64,000 nt of DNA from Mycolicibacterium psychrotolerans. Its GTDB lineage: Bacteria > Actinomycetota > Actinomycetes > Mycobacteriales > Mycobacteriaceae. This document shows positions 50,659-58,752 of this stretch, in pieces. Each line of letters begins with the position of its first letter. Position 1 is the stretch's first letter. The stretch is taken from NCBI RefSeq assembly GCF_010729305.1, contig NZ_AP022574.1:4712001-4776000 (forward strand), written 5' to 3'. The position numbers and the translations under genes were made by a program. Under the pieces are notes generated by a model. The model had not been told where the DNA came from and did no database searches. It saw only the letters and a list, made by a program, of their open reading frames with translations.

Positions 50659-50678
50659 GGTGGGACGAAAGTCCTTGG
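50659..50678. promoter_or_regulatory. candidate DosR (DevR) box upstream of the Usp gene
   Basis: GGTGGGACGAAAGTCCTTGG contains GGGAC and GTCC half-sites in the spacing of the DosR consensus (TTSGGGACTWWAGTCCCSAA). It lies in the 136-base gap above the Usp gene and about 110 bases before its start, typical for hypoxia-induced genes. Confidence 0.7.
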
Positions 50679-50686
50679 TTGCGCGG

Positions 50687-51451
50687 TCAGTTCCGGTGCA
50701 GATCCACCACGAGCGGGCGGTGATCGGAGATCGCCACCGCCGGTGTCCGGCAGGCCCGCGCCTGCAGCCCGGGATCGTCGGTGAGGACGTGGTCGAGCTG
50801 CTGGGTGGGGATGTCGGCGGGGAACGTCGCGGCGGCCGCCAGCGGACGCAGTCCCGAGTAGCGGCGCGCGGCCGCGGGCGACATGTTCAGATCACCGGTG
50901 ACGACCCGCGGCCACGGCAGTCCGCGGACGTCGCGCAGCAGCTGCCGCAGCTGGTAGCGGTTCCAGCCGGGCACGAACGACAGGTGCGTGTTGACCACGG
51001 TCAGGTCGCCGAGCGGGGTGTCGAAATGGCCGATCACCGCGGCGCGGGGTTCCTCGTCGATGACCTGAACGCGGCCGGGTGCGCGCAGGTACATCGGGAA
51101 CCGGAACGGGATGCGGGGCAACCGCACCACCTGCCAGTTCTTCGCCGGGAACCGTGACAGCAGCGCGACGCCGTAGGCCGCGGTCCCGGGCTGCTCCTCT
51201 CCGGTGGCCGCCATCCACGTGGCTCCCGGCGTGCCGGCGATCGCCGCGACGAAGCGGTGACTGCGCGCGCCCATGGCTTCGGCGGCCAGTGCCGTCAGAT
51301 CTGCCAACCCGGAGCGCTCCTGAACTGAATCCACCTCCTGAAGTGCCAGGATGTCGGCATCCAGACCCGCAACGGTGTCGGCGAAGCGGTCCAGATCCAC
51401 CCCGGCGCCCACGGTGCGCCCGTGCAGGATGTTGAAGGTCACCAACTTCAT
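50687..51451 (-). CDS. endonuclease/exonuclease/phosphatase family protein
   Basis: A 254-residue EEP-fold enzyme. TFNILHGR carries the first Asn, LALQEVDSVQERSG the Glu metal ligand, VVNTHLSFVPGWNRYQLRQLL the conserved Asn/His, VTGDLNMSP the Asp/Asn, and AISDHRPLVVDL the final catalytic Asp-His. It could cut nucleic acid or act on phosphate esters such as inositol lipids; there is no signal peptide, so it is cytosolic. ATG 51451 is chosen since the conserved TFNI begins there. Confidence 0.9.
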   Translation of the reverse strand: MKLVTFNILHGRTVGAGVDLDRFADTVAGLDADILALQEVDSVQERSGLADLTALAAEAMGARSHRFVAAIAGTPGATWMAATGEEQPGTAAYGVALLSRFPAKNWQVVRLPRIPFRFPMYLRAPGRVQVIDEEPRAAVIGHFDTPLGDLTVVNTHLSFVPGWNRYQLRQLLRDVRGLPWPRVVTGDLNMSPAAARRYSGLRPLAAAATFPADIPTQQLDHVLTDDPGLQARACRTPAVAISDHRPLVVDLHRN

Positions 51452-51497
51452 GGGTAACCCACTACCCACCCTGCAGTCGAAACCCACGGTGGTGTGA

Positions 51498-52052
51498 ATG
51501 AATCACGATGAACTGCGCGAGGCGCTGCGGCGTGCCGCGTCGGCATTCAAGGCCGACGGCCCGGACTTCGCGCTGGCCGGCAGCTACGCGCTCTGGGCGC
51601 ACGGAGCGCCCGAGCCGTTGCACGATGTCGACTTCGTCGTGGCCGAACCGGACGTCGAAGCCGCCGCGCGCACGCTGTCCAAGGCCGGCTTCGACATCAG
51701 GCGACCGCCGGAGGACTGGTTGTTCAAGGCCGCACTCAGCGTCGACGGCCCCGTCGTCGTCGATGTGCTGCATCAGATCAACCGCGTGCCGGTCGACCCG
51801 GCGATGATCGCCGACGCGGTCACGCTGGACGTGCTCGCCCTGTCGATGCCGGTGCTGACGCCCACTCAGGTGATGCTCCAGAAGCTGCGGTCACTGCACG
51901 AACACCACTGCGATTTCGCGCCCCTGATCCTCGTGGTCCGCGCGGTACGTGAGCAGCTCGACTGGTCGGCTCTGCGCGACGGGACCGCCGAGAATCCCTT
52001 CGCCGCAACGTTCCTGGATTTGTGCACGCGTCTGGACATCGCCGAGCAGTGA
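51498..52052 (+). CDS. nucleotidyltransferase family protein (MNT/AbiEii-like)
   Basis: A 184-residue minimal nucleotidyltransferase: FALAGSYALWAHGAPEPLHDVDFVVAE carries the GS and the DxD metal pair (D-V-D), and VVVDVLHQIN the third Asp. HEPN or toxin partners are not adjacent, so it is likely a stand-alone enzyme adding nucleotides to RNA, protein or a small molecule. The next gene is convergent. Confidence 0.83.
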   Translation: MNHDELREALRRAASAFKADGPDFALAGSYALWAHGAPEPLHDVDFVVAEPDVEAAARTLSKAGFDIRRPPEDWLFKAALSVDGPVVVDVLHQINRVPVDPAMIADAVTLDVLALSMPVLTPTQVMLQKLRSLHEHHCDFAPLILVVRAVREQLDWSALRDGTAENPFAATFLDLCTRLDIAEQ

Positions 52053-52077
52053 ACGTGTGGGCGGCCTATCGCCGCAA

Positions 52078-52097
52078 CTGACGCGGGCGCCCGTCAG
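52078..52097. terminator. GC-rich palindrome between convergent genes
   Basis: CTGACG and CGTCAG flank the palindromic core CGGGCGCC-type sequence, in the 41-base gap between the nucleotidyltransferase and TetR stops. It overlaps the TetR stop. A short bidirectional terminator is likely. Confidence 0.4.
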
Positions 52098-52705
52098 CTG
52101 ACGTCGGGAAGCGTTGCACCAGTCGATGATTCGGCGTACTGGCGCATGAGCCTCAGTGCGGTCGCCCGATCCAGCTGCGGATCCCGCGCGACGATGCGGT
52201 AGCCGAGGTAGTCCTCCATCGCCATCAGCGTCATCGCGATGTCCCGCGCGGGCGCGGACAGCGCGAACGCTCCCGCCGCGGCGCCGGAGTCCAGCAGATC
52301 GGCGTAGAGACCGACCTGCCGGTGATAGATGCCCTGGACGTCGCGGCGTTGGTCGAGTTCGAACCCCGCGGCCAGCACCGCCCGCCAGATCGCCCGCCAT
52401 TCCGCGTCGTCGGCGCCCGTCGGCAGTCCGGCGGCGATGGTCATCGCCAGTTGCGTGGCCGGATCGTCGGTCTGCTCGCCGATGCGGCGGCGGTCGTCGT
52501 AGAAGCGCACGTCGGAGCGCAGCGCCAGTTCGGACAGCAGCTGCGCCATGTCCCGAAAGTAGTACCGCACCGCATTCGTGGTCAGTCCGATCTCCGCCGC
52601 GACGTCGGCGAGCTTGAGTGCGGCCAGATCGTGGCGTTCGATCAGCGCGATCGCCGCGTCCATGATGTCGCGGCGTCGTTGCTCCTGGGTGTTGGGCCGC
52701 CCCAC
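52094..52705 (-). CDS. TetR family transcriptional regulator
   Basis: A 203-residue regulator: RRRDIMDAAIALIERHDLAALKLADVAAEIGLTTNAVRYYF forms the HTH. The ligand domain is helical. GTG 52705 has a strong AGGAGGTGAGG 5 bases upstream, which decides the start. It is divergent from the peptidase/permease operon, with the palindrome at 52792 between them. Confidence 0.92.
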   Translation of the reverse strand: MGRPNTQEQRRRDIMDAAIALIERHDLAALKLADVAAEIGLTTNAVRYYFRDMAQLLSELALRSDVRFYDDRRRIGEQTDDPATQLAMTIAAGLPTGADDAEWRAIWRAVLAAGFELDQRRDVQGIYHRQVGLYADLLDSGAAAGAFALSAPARDIAMTLMAMEDYLGYRIVARDPQLDRATALRLMRQYAESSTGATLPDVS

Positions 52706-52791
52706 GGTGTCCTCACCTCCTGCGCTCCTGATCCGCGCCGAACCGATTCTGCTCCTCCCCTTGCGCGGCGCCGCACACGGGCGCATAGTTC

Positions 52792-52808
52792 TTTTCCATT
52801 ACGGAAAA
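52792..52808. promoter_or_regulatory. operator of the peptidase/permease operon
   Basis: A perfect 6-base inverted repeat with 5-base spacer (TTTTCC-ATTAC-GGAAAA), 20 bases before the peptidase ATG; a direct repeat ACGGAAA follows at 52811. It is the likely target of the divergent TetR and also overlaps the promoter. Confidence 0.68.
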
Positions 52809-52827
52809 AAACGGAAACGAGCGCAGC

Positions 52828-53937
52828 ATGCGGGCCAGAGATCTGGGCATCGTCATCGGGGACCACCCCACCGGAGCCGCCAACGCGATCACCGACGTTC
52901 CCGGCGTGCGCGTCGGACACACCACATTGGACGCCGAGGGCCCGCCGGCCGTGCACACCGGCGTGACCGTCGTCATCCCGCACGACGACATCTGGACCGA
53001 GCCCGTGTTCGCCGGCTCCCACCGCCTCAACGGCAGCGGTGAGTTGACCGGGCTGGAGTGGATCCGGGAGTCCGGCGAACTGACCACACCCATCGGCCTG
53101 ACCAACACCCACAGCGTCGGCGTCGTCCGCGACGAGCTGGTGGCCGCACAGATGCGCGCCCGCGGTGAGGGTCTGTACTGGTCGCTGCCGGTGGTGGGGG
53201 AAACCTACGACGGCCTGCTCAACGACATCAACGGATTCCACGTCCGGCCCGAACATGTCCGCTGCGCGCTGGCGGACGCCTCGGCCGCACCGCCCGCCGA
53301 GGGCAATGTCGGCGGCGGCACCGGCATGATCTGCCACGGCTTCAAGGGCGGCATCGGCACCTCGTCGCGCACCACCGAGACCACCCTCGGTCGCTACACC
53401 GTGGGAGTACTGGTGCAGGCCAACCATGGTCGTCGGGAACGGTTGCGCATCAACGGAATCGGAGTCGGGGAAGCGATCGGCCCCTCGGCGGTGCCGCTGC
53501 CCGACCTGCCCGACCGCTACCAGCCGGGGTCGGGATCGATCATCGTGATCGTCGCGACCGACGCCCCGCTGCTCCCCCACCAGTGCACGCGGCTGGCGCA
53601 GCGTTCCGCACTGGCGGTGAGCCGGCTCGGCGGCGCCGGTGAGCAGTACAACGGCGACCTGATGCTCGCCTTCTCGACGGGCAACCGCGGGATACCGCCC
53701 TACGCGTGGGACGAGGACGCCGGCACGGCGTACCCCGAGGTGGCGTTGCGCATGGTCGCGCCGCAACTGATGACACGGCTCTTCGATCTGACGATCGAAT
53801 CCACGGAAGAGGCCATCGTCAACGCGATGGTGGCCGCCACGACCATGACCGGCCGCAACGGCTTCACCGCCCACGCTCTCGACCACGCCCTGCTCTGCCA
53901 AGCACTTTCGACCCCTCGACTGCAGGAGACCACATGA
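52828..53937 (+). CDS. P1 family (DmpA-type) aminopeptidase
   Basis: A 369-residue Ntn-fold peptidase of the DmpA/BapA type (S58). LGIVIGDHPTGAANAITDVPGVRVGHTTL opens it; GNVGGGTGMICHGFKGGIGTSSR (residues 159-181) contains the autoproteolysis site, where cleavage before a Ser exposes the N-terminal nucleophile; the C-terminal NAMVAATTMTGRNG is typical. The family cleaves D-amino acid or beta-amino acid N-termini and amides. It shares an ATGA overlap with the APC permease gene, so the transported compound is likely its product or substrate. Confidence 0.92.
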   Translation: MRARDLGIVIGDHPTGAANAITDVPGVRVGHTTLDAEGPPAVHTGVTVVIPHDDIWTEPVFAGSHRLNGSGELTGLEWIRESGELTTPIGLTNTHSVGVVRDELVAAQMRARGEGLYWSLPVVGETYDGLLNDINGFHVRPEHVRCALADASAAPPAEGNVGGGTGMICHGFKGGIGTSSRTTETTLGRYTVGVLVQANHGRRERLRINGIGVGEAIGPSAVPLPDLPDRYQPGSGSIIVIVATDAPLLPHQCTRLAQRSALAVSRLGGAGEQYNGDLMLAFSTGNRGIPPYAWDEDAGTAYPEVALRMVAPQLMTRLFDLTIESTEEAIVNAMVAATTMTGRNGFTAHALDHALLCQALSTPRLQETT

Positions 53938-55355
53938 CCACCTCCACGACACCGCGAACCCGGCGTCTCACCGGGCATCTGGGGCCCGTCGGCATCGTGT
54001 TCATGGTCGTGGCCGCGGCCGCACCGCTGACCGTGATCGGCGGCAACATGCCGCTGGCGATGGGGCTCGGCAACGGCGCAGGCGCGCCCGTCGGCTTCGT
54101 CATCGCTGCGCTGGTGCTGCTGGTCTTCAGCATCGGCTTCGTCACGATGACCCCCCATGTCCCCGAGGCAGGCGCCTTCTTCTCCTATGTCACCGTCGGT
54201 CTCGGCGAGCGGATGGGCAAGGGCATCGCGGTGGTCGCGCTGATCGCCTACACCGCGATCCAGATCGGCATCTACGGCTACATCGGCTGGGCGATCGCCG
54301 ACACCGTCGCGCACTATCACGGCCCGCAGATCCCCTGGCCCGTCTACTCCTTCGCGGTACTGGCCATCGTCGCCGTCCTGGGCTACCGGCACATCGAGCT
54401 GAGCGCCAAAGTGCTTGGCGTGGCGCTGGCCCTCGAGATCGGCATCGTGGTCGTCCTCGACGTGGTGATGGTCGCCCGGCCCGGTCCGGCCGGCGTCACG
54501 TTCGCGTCCTTCGACCCGGCGGTGTTCACCCAGGGCACGATCGGGATCGCCATCCTGTTCGCGCTGACCGGCTTCATCGGGTTCGAGGCCACCGCGGTGT
54601 TCCGCGACGAGGCGCGCGATCCGGAGCGGACCATTCCGCGCGCCACCTATGCCGCGGTGATCATCATCGGCGCCTTCTACGCGATCACCGTGTGGGCGTT
54701 CGTCGTTGCCCTCGGCCCCGACCAGGTGACCGGGGTGGCGCAGCAGACCCTGGCCGGGAACGGCAACATGCTGCTCGACACCACCGGCGACACGCTGGGC
54801 ACGGTCGGCCGGGACATCGTCAACGTGCTGCTGCTCACGAGCCTGTTCGCCTGCGTGCTGTCGTTCCACAACGTGATCGCCCGCTATCAGTTCGTGCTCG
54901 CCGGCAAGGGATTGCTGCCCGCCCGCCTCGCCGCGGTGCACGACGACCACCTCTCGCCGTCGTTCTCCTCGGTCGTCCAGACCGTCACGGCCGCAGTGAT
55001 CGTCGGCATTCTGGCCATCCTCGGCATCGACCCGTTGGTCGGGGTCTTCGGCTCGATGGCCGGTGTCGCCACCGTCGGCATGGTGGTGCTGATGCTCACC
55101 ACCTCGATCGCGGTGCTGGTGTTCTTCCTGCGCCGCCGCGACCGCGCGGCCGGTGGTCTGTGGGCGACGCGCATCGCGCCGGCGCTGGCCGTGCTGGGGC
55201 TGCTGGCCAGCCTGTGGCTGGTGTTATCGAACTTCACGTTGGTCACCGGTGGCAGCGCGACACTGAGCACGGTGCTGGCCGCGATTCCGTTCGCGGGCTT
55301 GATCGTCGGGTTCCTGGCCTGGCGGCCGTCGCGGTCGTTGGCGCCACCGGCCTGA
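53934..55355 (+). CDS. APC superfamily amino acid permease
   Basis: A 473-residue membrane protein with about 12 hydrophobic helices. FMVVAAAAPLTVIGGNMPLAMGLGNGAGAP is the TM1 unwound loop region, PEAGAFFSYVTVGLGERMG the TM3 region, and FIGFEATAVFRDEARDPERTIPRAT the TM6-7 signature of APC transporters. The ATG 53934 overlaps the peptidase stop. Expected to import an amino acid, amine or beta-amino acid derivative. Confidence 0.92.
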   Translation: MTTSTTPRTRRLTGHLGPVGIVFMVVAAAAPLTVIGGNMPLAMGLGNGAGAPVGFVIAALVLLVFSIGFVTMTPHVPEAGAFFSYVTVGLGERMGKGIAVVALIAYTAIQIGIYGYIGWAIADTVAHYHGPQIPWPVYSFAVLAIVAVLGYRHIELSAKVLGVALALEIGIVVVLDVVMVARPGPAGVTFASFDPAVFTQGTIGIAILFALTGFIGFEATAVFRDEARDPERTIPRATYAAVIIIGAFYAITVWAFVVALGPDQVTGVAQQTLAGNGNMLLDTTGDTLGTVGRDIVNVLLLTSLFACVLSFHNVIARYQFVLAGKGLLPARLAAVHDDHLSPSFSSVVQTVTAAVIVGILAILGIDPLVGVFGSMAGVATVGMVVLMLTTSIAVLVFFLRRRDRAAGGLWATRIAPALAVLGLLASLWLVLSNFTLVTGGSATLSTVLAAIPFAGLIVGFLAWRPSRSLAPPA

Positions 55356-55426
55356 GGTTCGCGCCGGCAGGACTCGAGTCGTCGAAAGACCTGCGGACGC
55401 CGGGTCGGAGGGGGATCGTCAAGGGC

Positions 55427-55828
55427 ATGCGATCCACCGAGCTTGCCAACGCCTTCTGGGACGACGTCTGGAACGCGCACGCCCCCGACGCAGTCGATCA
55501 GTTGATGGCCGACGACGTCGTCGTCGAGGCAGGCGGCCGGCAGATCGTCGGGAGAGACGGCGTCAAGAGCTGGGTGAAGCAGTTCCTCGACCACGTGGAC
55601 GATCTGCACGTGGACACCATCGAGACCTTCGGCGACGAGAGCGGCACCCGCGTCACGTCCCGCTGGCTGTTGACGGGGACCAACAACGGCATCCTCGGCA
55701 CCGAACCCGACCACAAGCCTGTCGCGATGACCGGAACCGCGGTGTGGACGGTCGACAACGGGAAACTGCAGCACGGCTGGATCGAGCAGGCCTCGTTCGA
55801 GCTCTACCACTCGCTTCTCGAGCAGTAG
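55427..55828 (+). CDS. SnoaL-like (NTF2-fold) ester cyclase/isomerase family protein
   Basis: A 133-residue SnoaL-like protein: ELANAFWDDVWNAHAPDAVDQLMADDVVVEAGG, GVKSWVKQFLDHVDDLH and the strand RVTSRWLLTGTNNG with VWTVDNGKLQHGWIEQ. It is the third gene rightward after the permease (71-base gap) and probably shares the transcript. Start ATG 55427 has AAGGG directly upstream. Biochemical role unknown. Confidence 0.83.
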   Translation: MRSTELANAFWDDVWNAHAPDAVDQLMADDVVVEAGGRQIVGRDGVKSWVKQFLDHVDDLHVDTIETFGDESGTRVTSRWLLTGTNNGILGTEPDHKPVAMTGTAVWTVDNGKLQHGWIEQASFELYHSLLEQ

Positions 55829-55832
55829 CCGA

Positions 55833-56960
55833 CTAAGCCGCGGCCGGGGCTTTCGCGCCGCGGGCGCGATGCGCATCGGTGAAGCGGTGCTTCTTGGGGT
55901 TCTTCTGCGGGTCGACCTTCCCGGCGCTGCCGGTTTCCCGGACCGGCGAATTCTGCTCGCTGACGGGCTCATTCGCCGTCTCGGTCGGGGTTTCCGAGGC
56001 TCTCGGATGAAGGCGGAAGCGGTGGGGCTTGCCGGCCGGCGGGTCGGTCTCGGACTCCTGCGGCGTCGCCGACGGAACGTCGGGCTGAGGAACATCTGCC
56101 TGAGAAGGCGGTTCCTCCCCCGGATTCGCGGGGCCCGCAACGACCGTAGCGTCAGCGACAGCGGGCTCGCTCACTGCCGGGTCGACGTCGTGTGGGGTGA
56201 TCGGGTCGGCGTCCACGAGTGAGTGCCGAACCGCAGCGAGGAGATCGCGCAACGGATGCGGGCGCGTGTTCGATGGTGCCGGCGTCGCTTCCGCAGCGGC
56301 CAGGGTCTCGGCGGTCACCGACTGCTCCTGCGCCTGCTGCGCAGTGAAGGGCAACGGCGGCAGCGGTGGCAGCCAGAAGTTCCATTCGTCGCGTCCCAAC
56401 TGCACAAGCGCGTTCCAGCTGTCCCTTGCGACATTGCTCAGACCCTCACCGAAAGGCAGCGGGCCCCACAGCCAGTTGGCGGAATTGACCACGAGGCTCT
56501 CGACGATTCGTTCACCGAAGTTGTAGAAGATCATGATCTGCGGCGAAAGCCAGCCCACCCACGGGACCCAGCCGACCGCATACGTGCCGAGTTCGAACCC
56601 GTACCGAACCCACGGCTCGATGGCGTGATACGTGTTGATGATCGCGTCTTCGAACTCGTTGGGCGTGGGGGTCGGCCCGGGAAGCTGCGGCGTGGGGAAC
56701 GGCTGCCCCAAGCTCGGCGGGATGATGAACTTGCCCAGGTCCAAGCTCAACAATGCCCCCAGGACATTGGTGGTCTGTTCCGCCAACGGCTGCTGCAGCG
56801 CCGCCTCCTGCACCGCAGTCGGCGACGTCGCTGCCGCCAGGTGAAGCGACCGGTCCACCGGCCGTGAGGGATTCGCGGAGGTGGGCGCGATCGCGATGGC
56901 GCCGACGCTGACCAGTGCGATGCCACTCGTCGACATCCACTTCCCGAAAGTGCTCATCAC
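55833..56960 (-). CDS. secreted Pro/Glu-rich mycobacterial protein of unknown function
   Basis: A 375-residue protein. A signal peptide is visible (GKWMSTSGIALVSVGAIAIAPTSA). The middle domain, residues 60-200, has tandem Trp/Gly patterns (YAVGWVPWVGWLSPQIMIFYNFGERIVESLVV) like the C-terminal domain of other exported mycobacterial proteins. The last 160 residues are low-complexity Pro/Glu/Thr with a basic tail (KKHRFTDAHRARG). It is convergent with the SnoaL-like gene and lies near the PucR region; no enzyme motif is seen. Confidence 0.7.
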   Translation of the reverse strand: MMSTFGKWMSTSGIALVSVGAIAIAPTSANPSRPVDRSLHLAAATSPTAVQEAALQQPLAEQTTNVLGALLSLDLGKFIIPPSLGQPFPTPQLPGPTPTPNEFEDAIINTYHAIEPWVRYGFELGTYAVGWVPWVGWLSPQIMIFYNFGERIVESLVVNSANWLWGPLPFGEGLSNVARDSWNALVQLGRDEWNFWLPPLPPLPFTAQQAQEQSVTAETLAAAEATPAPSNTRPHPLRDLLAAVRHSLVDADPITPHDVDPAVSEPAVADATVVAGPANPGEEPPSQADVPQPDVPSATPQESETDPPAGKPHRFRLHPRASETPTETANEPVSEQNSPVRETGSAGKVDPQKNPKKHRFTDAHRARGAKAPAAA

Positions 56961-57061
56961 GACGTCCTCTCCACCCCACGGGTCGGGACCAGCCCGGCCG
57001 TCATGGACTTAGCGTAGGCCGGTCAGATTGTCCCCAAGCCATATCGGGAAACCCCGAAACA

Positions 57062-58672
57062 TCACATCGTCGGCGCCCGATCGGTGTGATGCCGCGCGTC
57101 GAGCACCATCAGCGCAACAGACAGCGACGTCATCGACTCTGCGTCGTCGAGGTCGACTTCGAGAACCGTTGCGATGCGGGCCAGGCGCTTGTACAGCGCG
57201 GGGCGACTGATGTGCAAGCGCGCGGCCAGCGCAGCCTTGTTGCCCGCGAGGCTCAGGTACTCGCGGAGAAGGTCGATGTCTTCGGCCACTGCACGGTCGA
57301 GCAGCGGCCTCAGTTCGGTTTCGGCGAACCGCTGCACCCGCGGATCGTCGCGCAGCAGCGTCATCAAACCGCGCAGCCGGACGTCGGAGGCGCGGAAGTA
57401 CGGTCGCGACTGATCCCGCATCGCGAGTGCCACCTCCGCGACGTGGCCGGCCTCACCCAGGCCCCCGATGGCATCGATGAGGTCGTCCGCGGGGGCGCTG
57501 GCCGCGAACACGGAGCGGCGAACTCCGTCGAGCCGCAGCATGGTGTTCCGCAACCGCTCCCCCAGCTCCGTCAATGCCTTGTCCGCGCTGCCGCGGCCGT
57601 TGTTCAACGCCAGCAGCGCGGCGATCTCGCCCTCGTGACGATGGGTGAACAGGCCGGTGTGGCCGGCGGCGTTGGCGGTGTGGGCGACGGCGTCCAGCAG
57701 CGTCACGGTGCGACGCTGCGCCGCAAGCGGATCGGCCGCCACCGAGGCGTACTCGACGCGCACCACCACTGGGAAATACCGGGTCGCTTTCCGCAGTCCG
57801 AGCGCGTGTGCGCGAGCGGCCGCCTCCCGTTCGTCGGCGAGTCTGCCCTGTAGGACGTCGTCGATCAGACCGCTCTGCGCCTGCTGGTGCAGGCCGTTGC
57901 GGCTGCGTTCGATCATCCGGTGCAGCGCCAGAGCGGCCGACGCCCGCTCGAGCACCATGATCGCCCGAGCGCGGTCGCGAGGCGCGGCCGGGACCATCAG
58001 ACGGCCCCACTCCTCCCCGCGCGGGCCGACCAGCGTCACCGCCCACTGCTCGGCCCCGCCGGTGCGGGTGGGGCTCTTCCTCGACCGCCGCTCCCAGTCG
58101 TCGAGTAACGCCGAAGCCGTTGCGGCGCTGGCGGACACCGCGACCGCCTGGTGGTTGAGGTCTTCGAGGACCACGGGATCCTCGAGGATGCGAGCGGCCG
58201 CGTCGACGATGGCCCCCACGGACGCACGCTTCATGCTCAGCTCGGTGAACGTCTCGTGTACCCGGCGGTCGAAGGCCACCTCGTCGTACTGTTCGGACAC
58301 GATGCGGCGGTGAACGGTTTCGGTGACGTCGACGAACTTGATCTGCCGGCGCAAGACGACGAGGGCGAGGTCGAGTTGTCGCGCGAGCGTGCTCAACGAG
58401 TCCGGAACCGACGTCAACGCGGTTCCGAGTTCGACCACCACTCCGAGCGCGCCTGCGTCCGCAAGTCCCTGAAGAAAGCGCCGCGGATCGCGGCCGAGTC
58501 CGACGCCGGTCGTCAGCACGAGCTCACCGCCCTGCAGCAGCGACGACAGATCGGCGACCTCCGCGACGTGCAACCAGCGAACCGGCTCCGACCAGTGGCT
58601 CGCGTTGAGGATCTCGGGATTGCCGCGCTGTATGACGGGCAGGTCGATCACCTCGCCCACGGTGACAGGCAT
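57062..58672 (-). CDS. PucR family transcriptional regulator
   Basis: A 536-residue regulator. The N-terminal PucR domain contains VIQRGNPEILNASHWSEPVRWLHVAEV and ELVLTTGVGLG; the C-terminal HTH_30 is LREYLSLAGNKAALAARLHISRPALYKRLARIATVL. ATG 58672 is immediately followed, in the other direction, by the inverted repeat shared with mmsA, so it likely controls the divergent mmsA-aminotransferase operon. PucR-type proteins often respond to amine or amino acid pathway intermediates. Confidence 0.93.
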   Translation of the reverse strand: MPVTVGEVIDLPVIQRGNPEILNASHWSEPVRWLHVAEVADLSSLLQGGELVLTTGVGLGRDPRRFLQGLADAGALGVVVELGTALTSVPDSLSTLARQLDLALVVLRRQIKFVDVTETVHRRIVSEQYDEVAFDRRVHETFTELSMKRASVGAIVDAAARILEDPVVLEDLNHQAVAVSASAATASALLDDWERRSRKSPTRTGGAEQWAVTLVGPRGEEWGRLMVPAAPRDRARAIMVLERASAALALHRMIERSRNGLHQQAQSGLIDDVLQGRLADEREAAARAHALGLRKATRYFPVVVRVEYASVAADPLAAQRRTVTLLDAVAHTANAAGHTGLFTHRHEGEIAALLALNNGRGSADKALTELGERLRNTMLRLDGVRRSVFAASAPADDLIDAIGGLGEAGHVAEVALAMRDQSRPYFRASDVRLRGLMTLLRDDPRVQRFAETELRPLLDRAVAEDIDLLREYLSLAGNKAALAARLHISRPALYKRLARIATVLEVDLDDAESMTSLSVALMVLDARHHTDRAPTM

Positions 58673-58679
58673 TGACACA

Positions 58680-58709
58680 GTGTAAACGCTGGTCCGCATT
58701 TGCTTACAC
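58680..58709. promoter_or_regulatory. candidate PucR operator between PucR and mmsA
   Basis: GTGTAA and TTACAC inverted arms flank an 18-base spacer; the sequence ACACAGTG recurs on both sides. The element is immediately upstream of the PucR ATG (58672) and 43 bases before mmsA. Confidence 0.55.
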
Positions 58710-58752
58710 AGTGCATCTGGCGGTGGCGTCGCGGGCGCGCGAGGCTGGTCCT

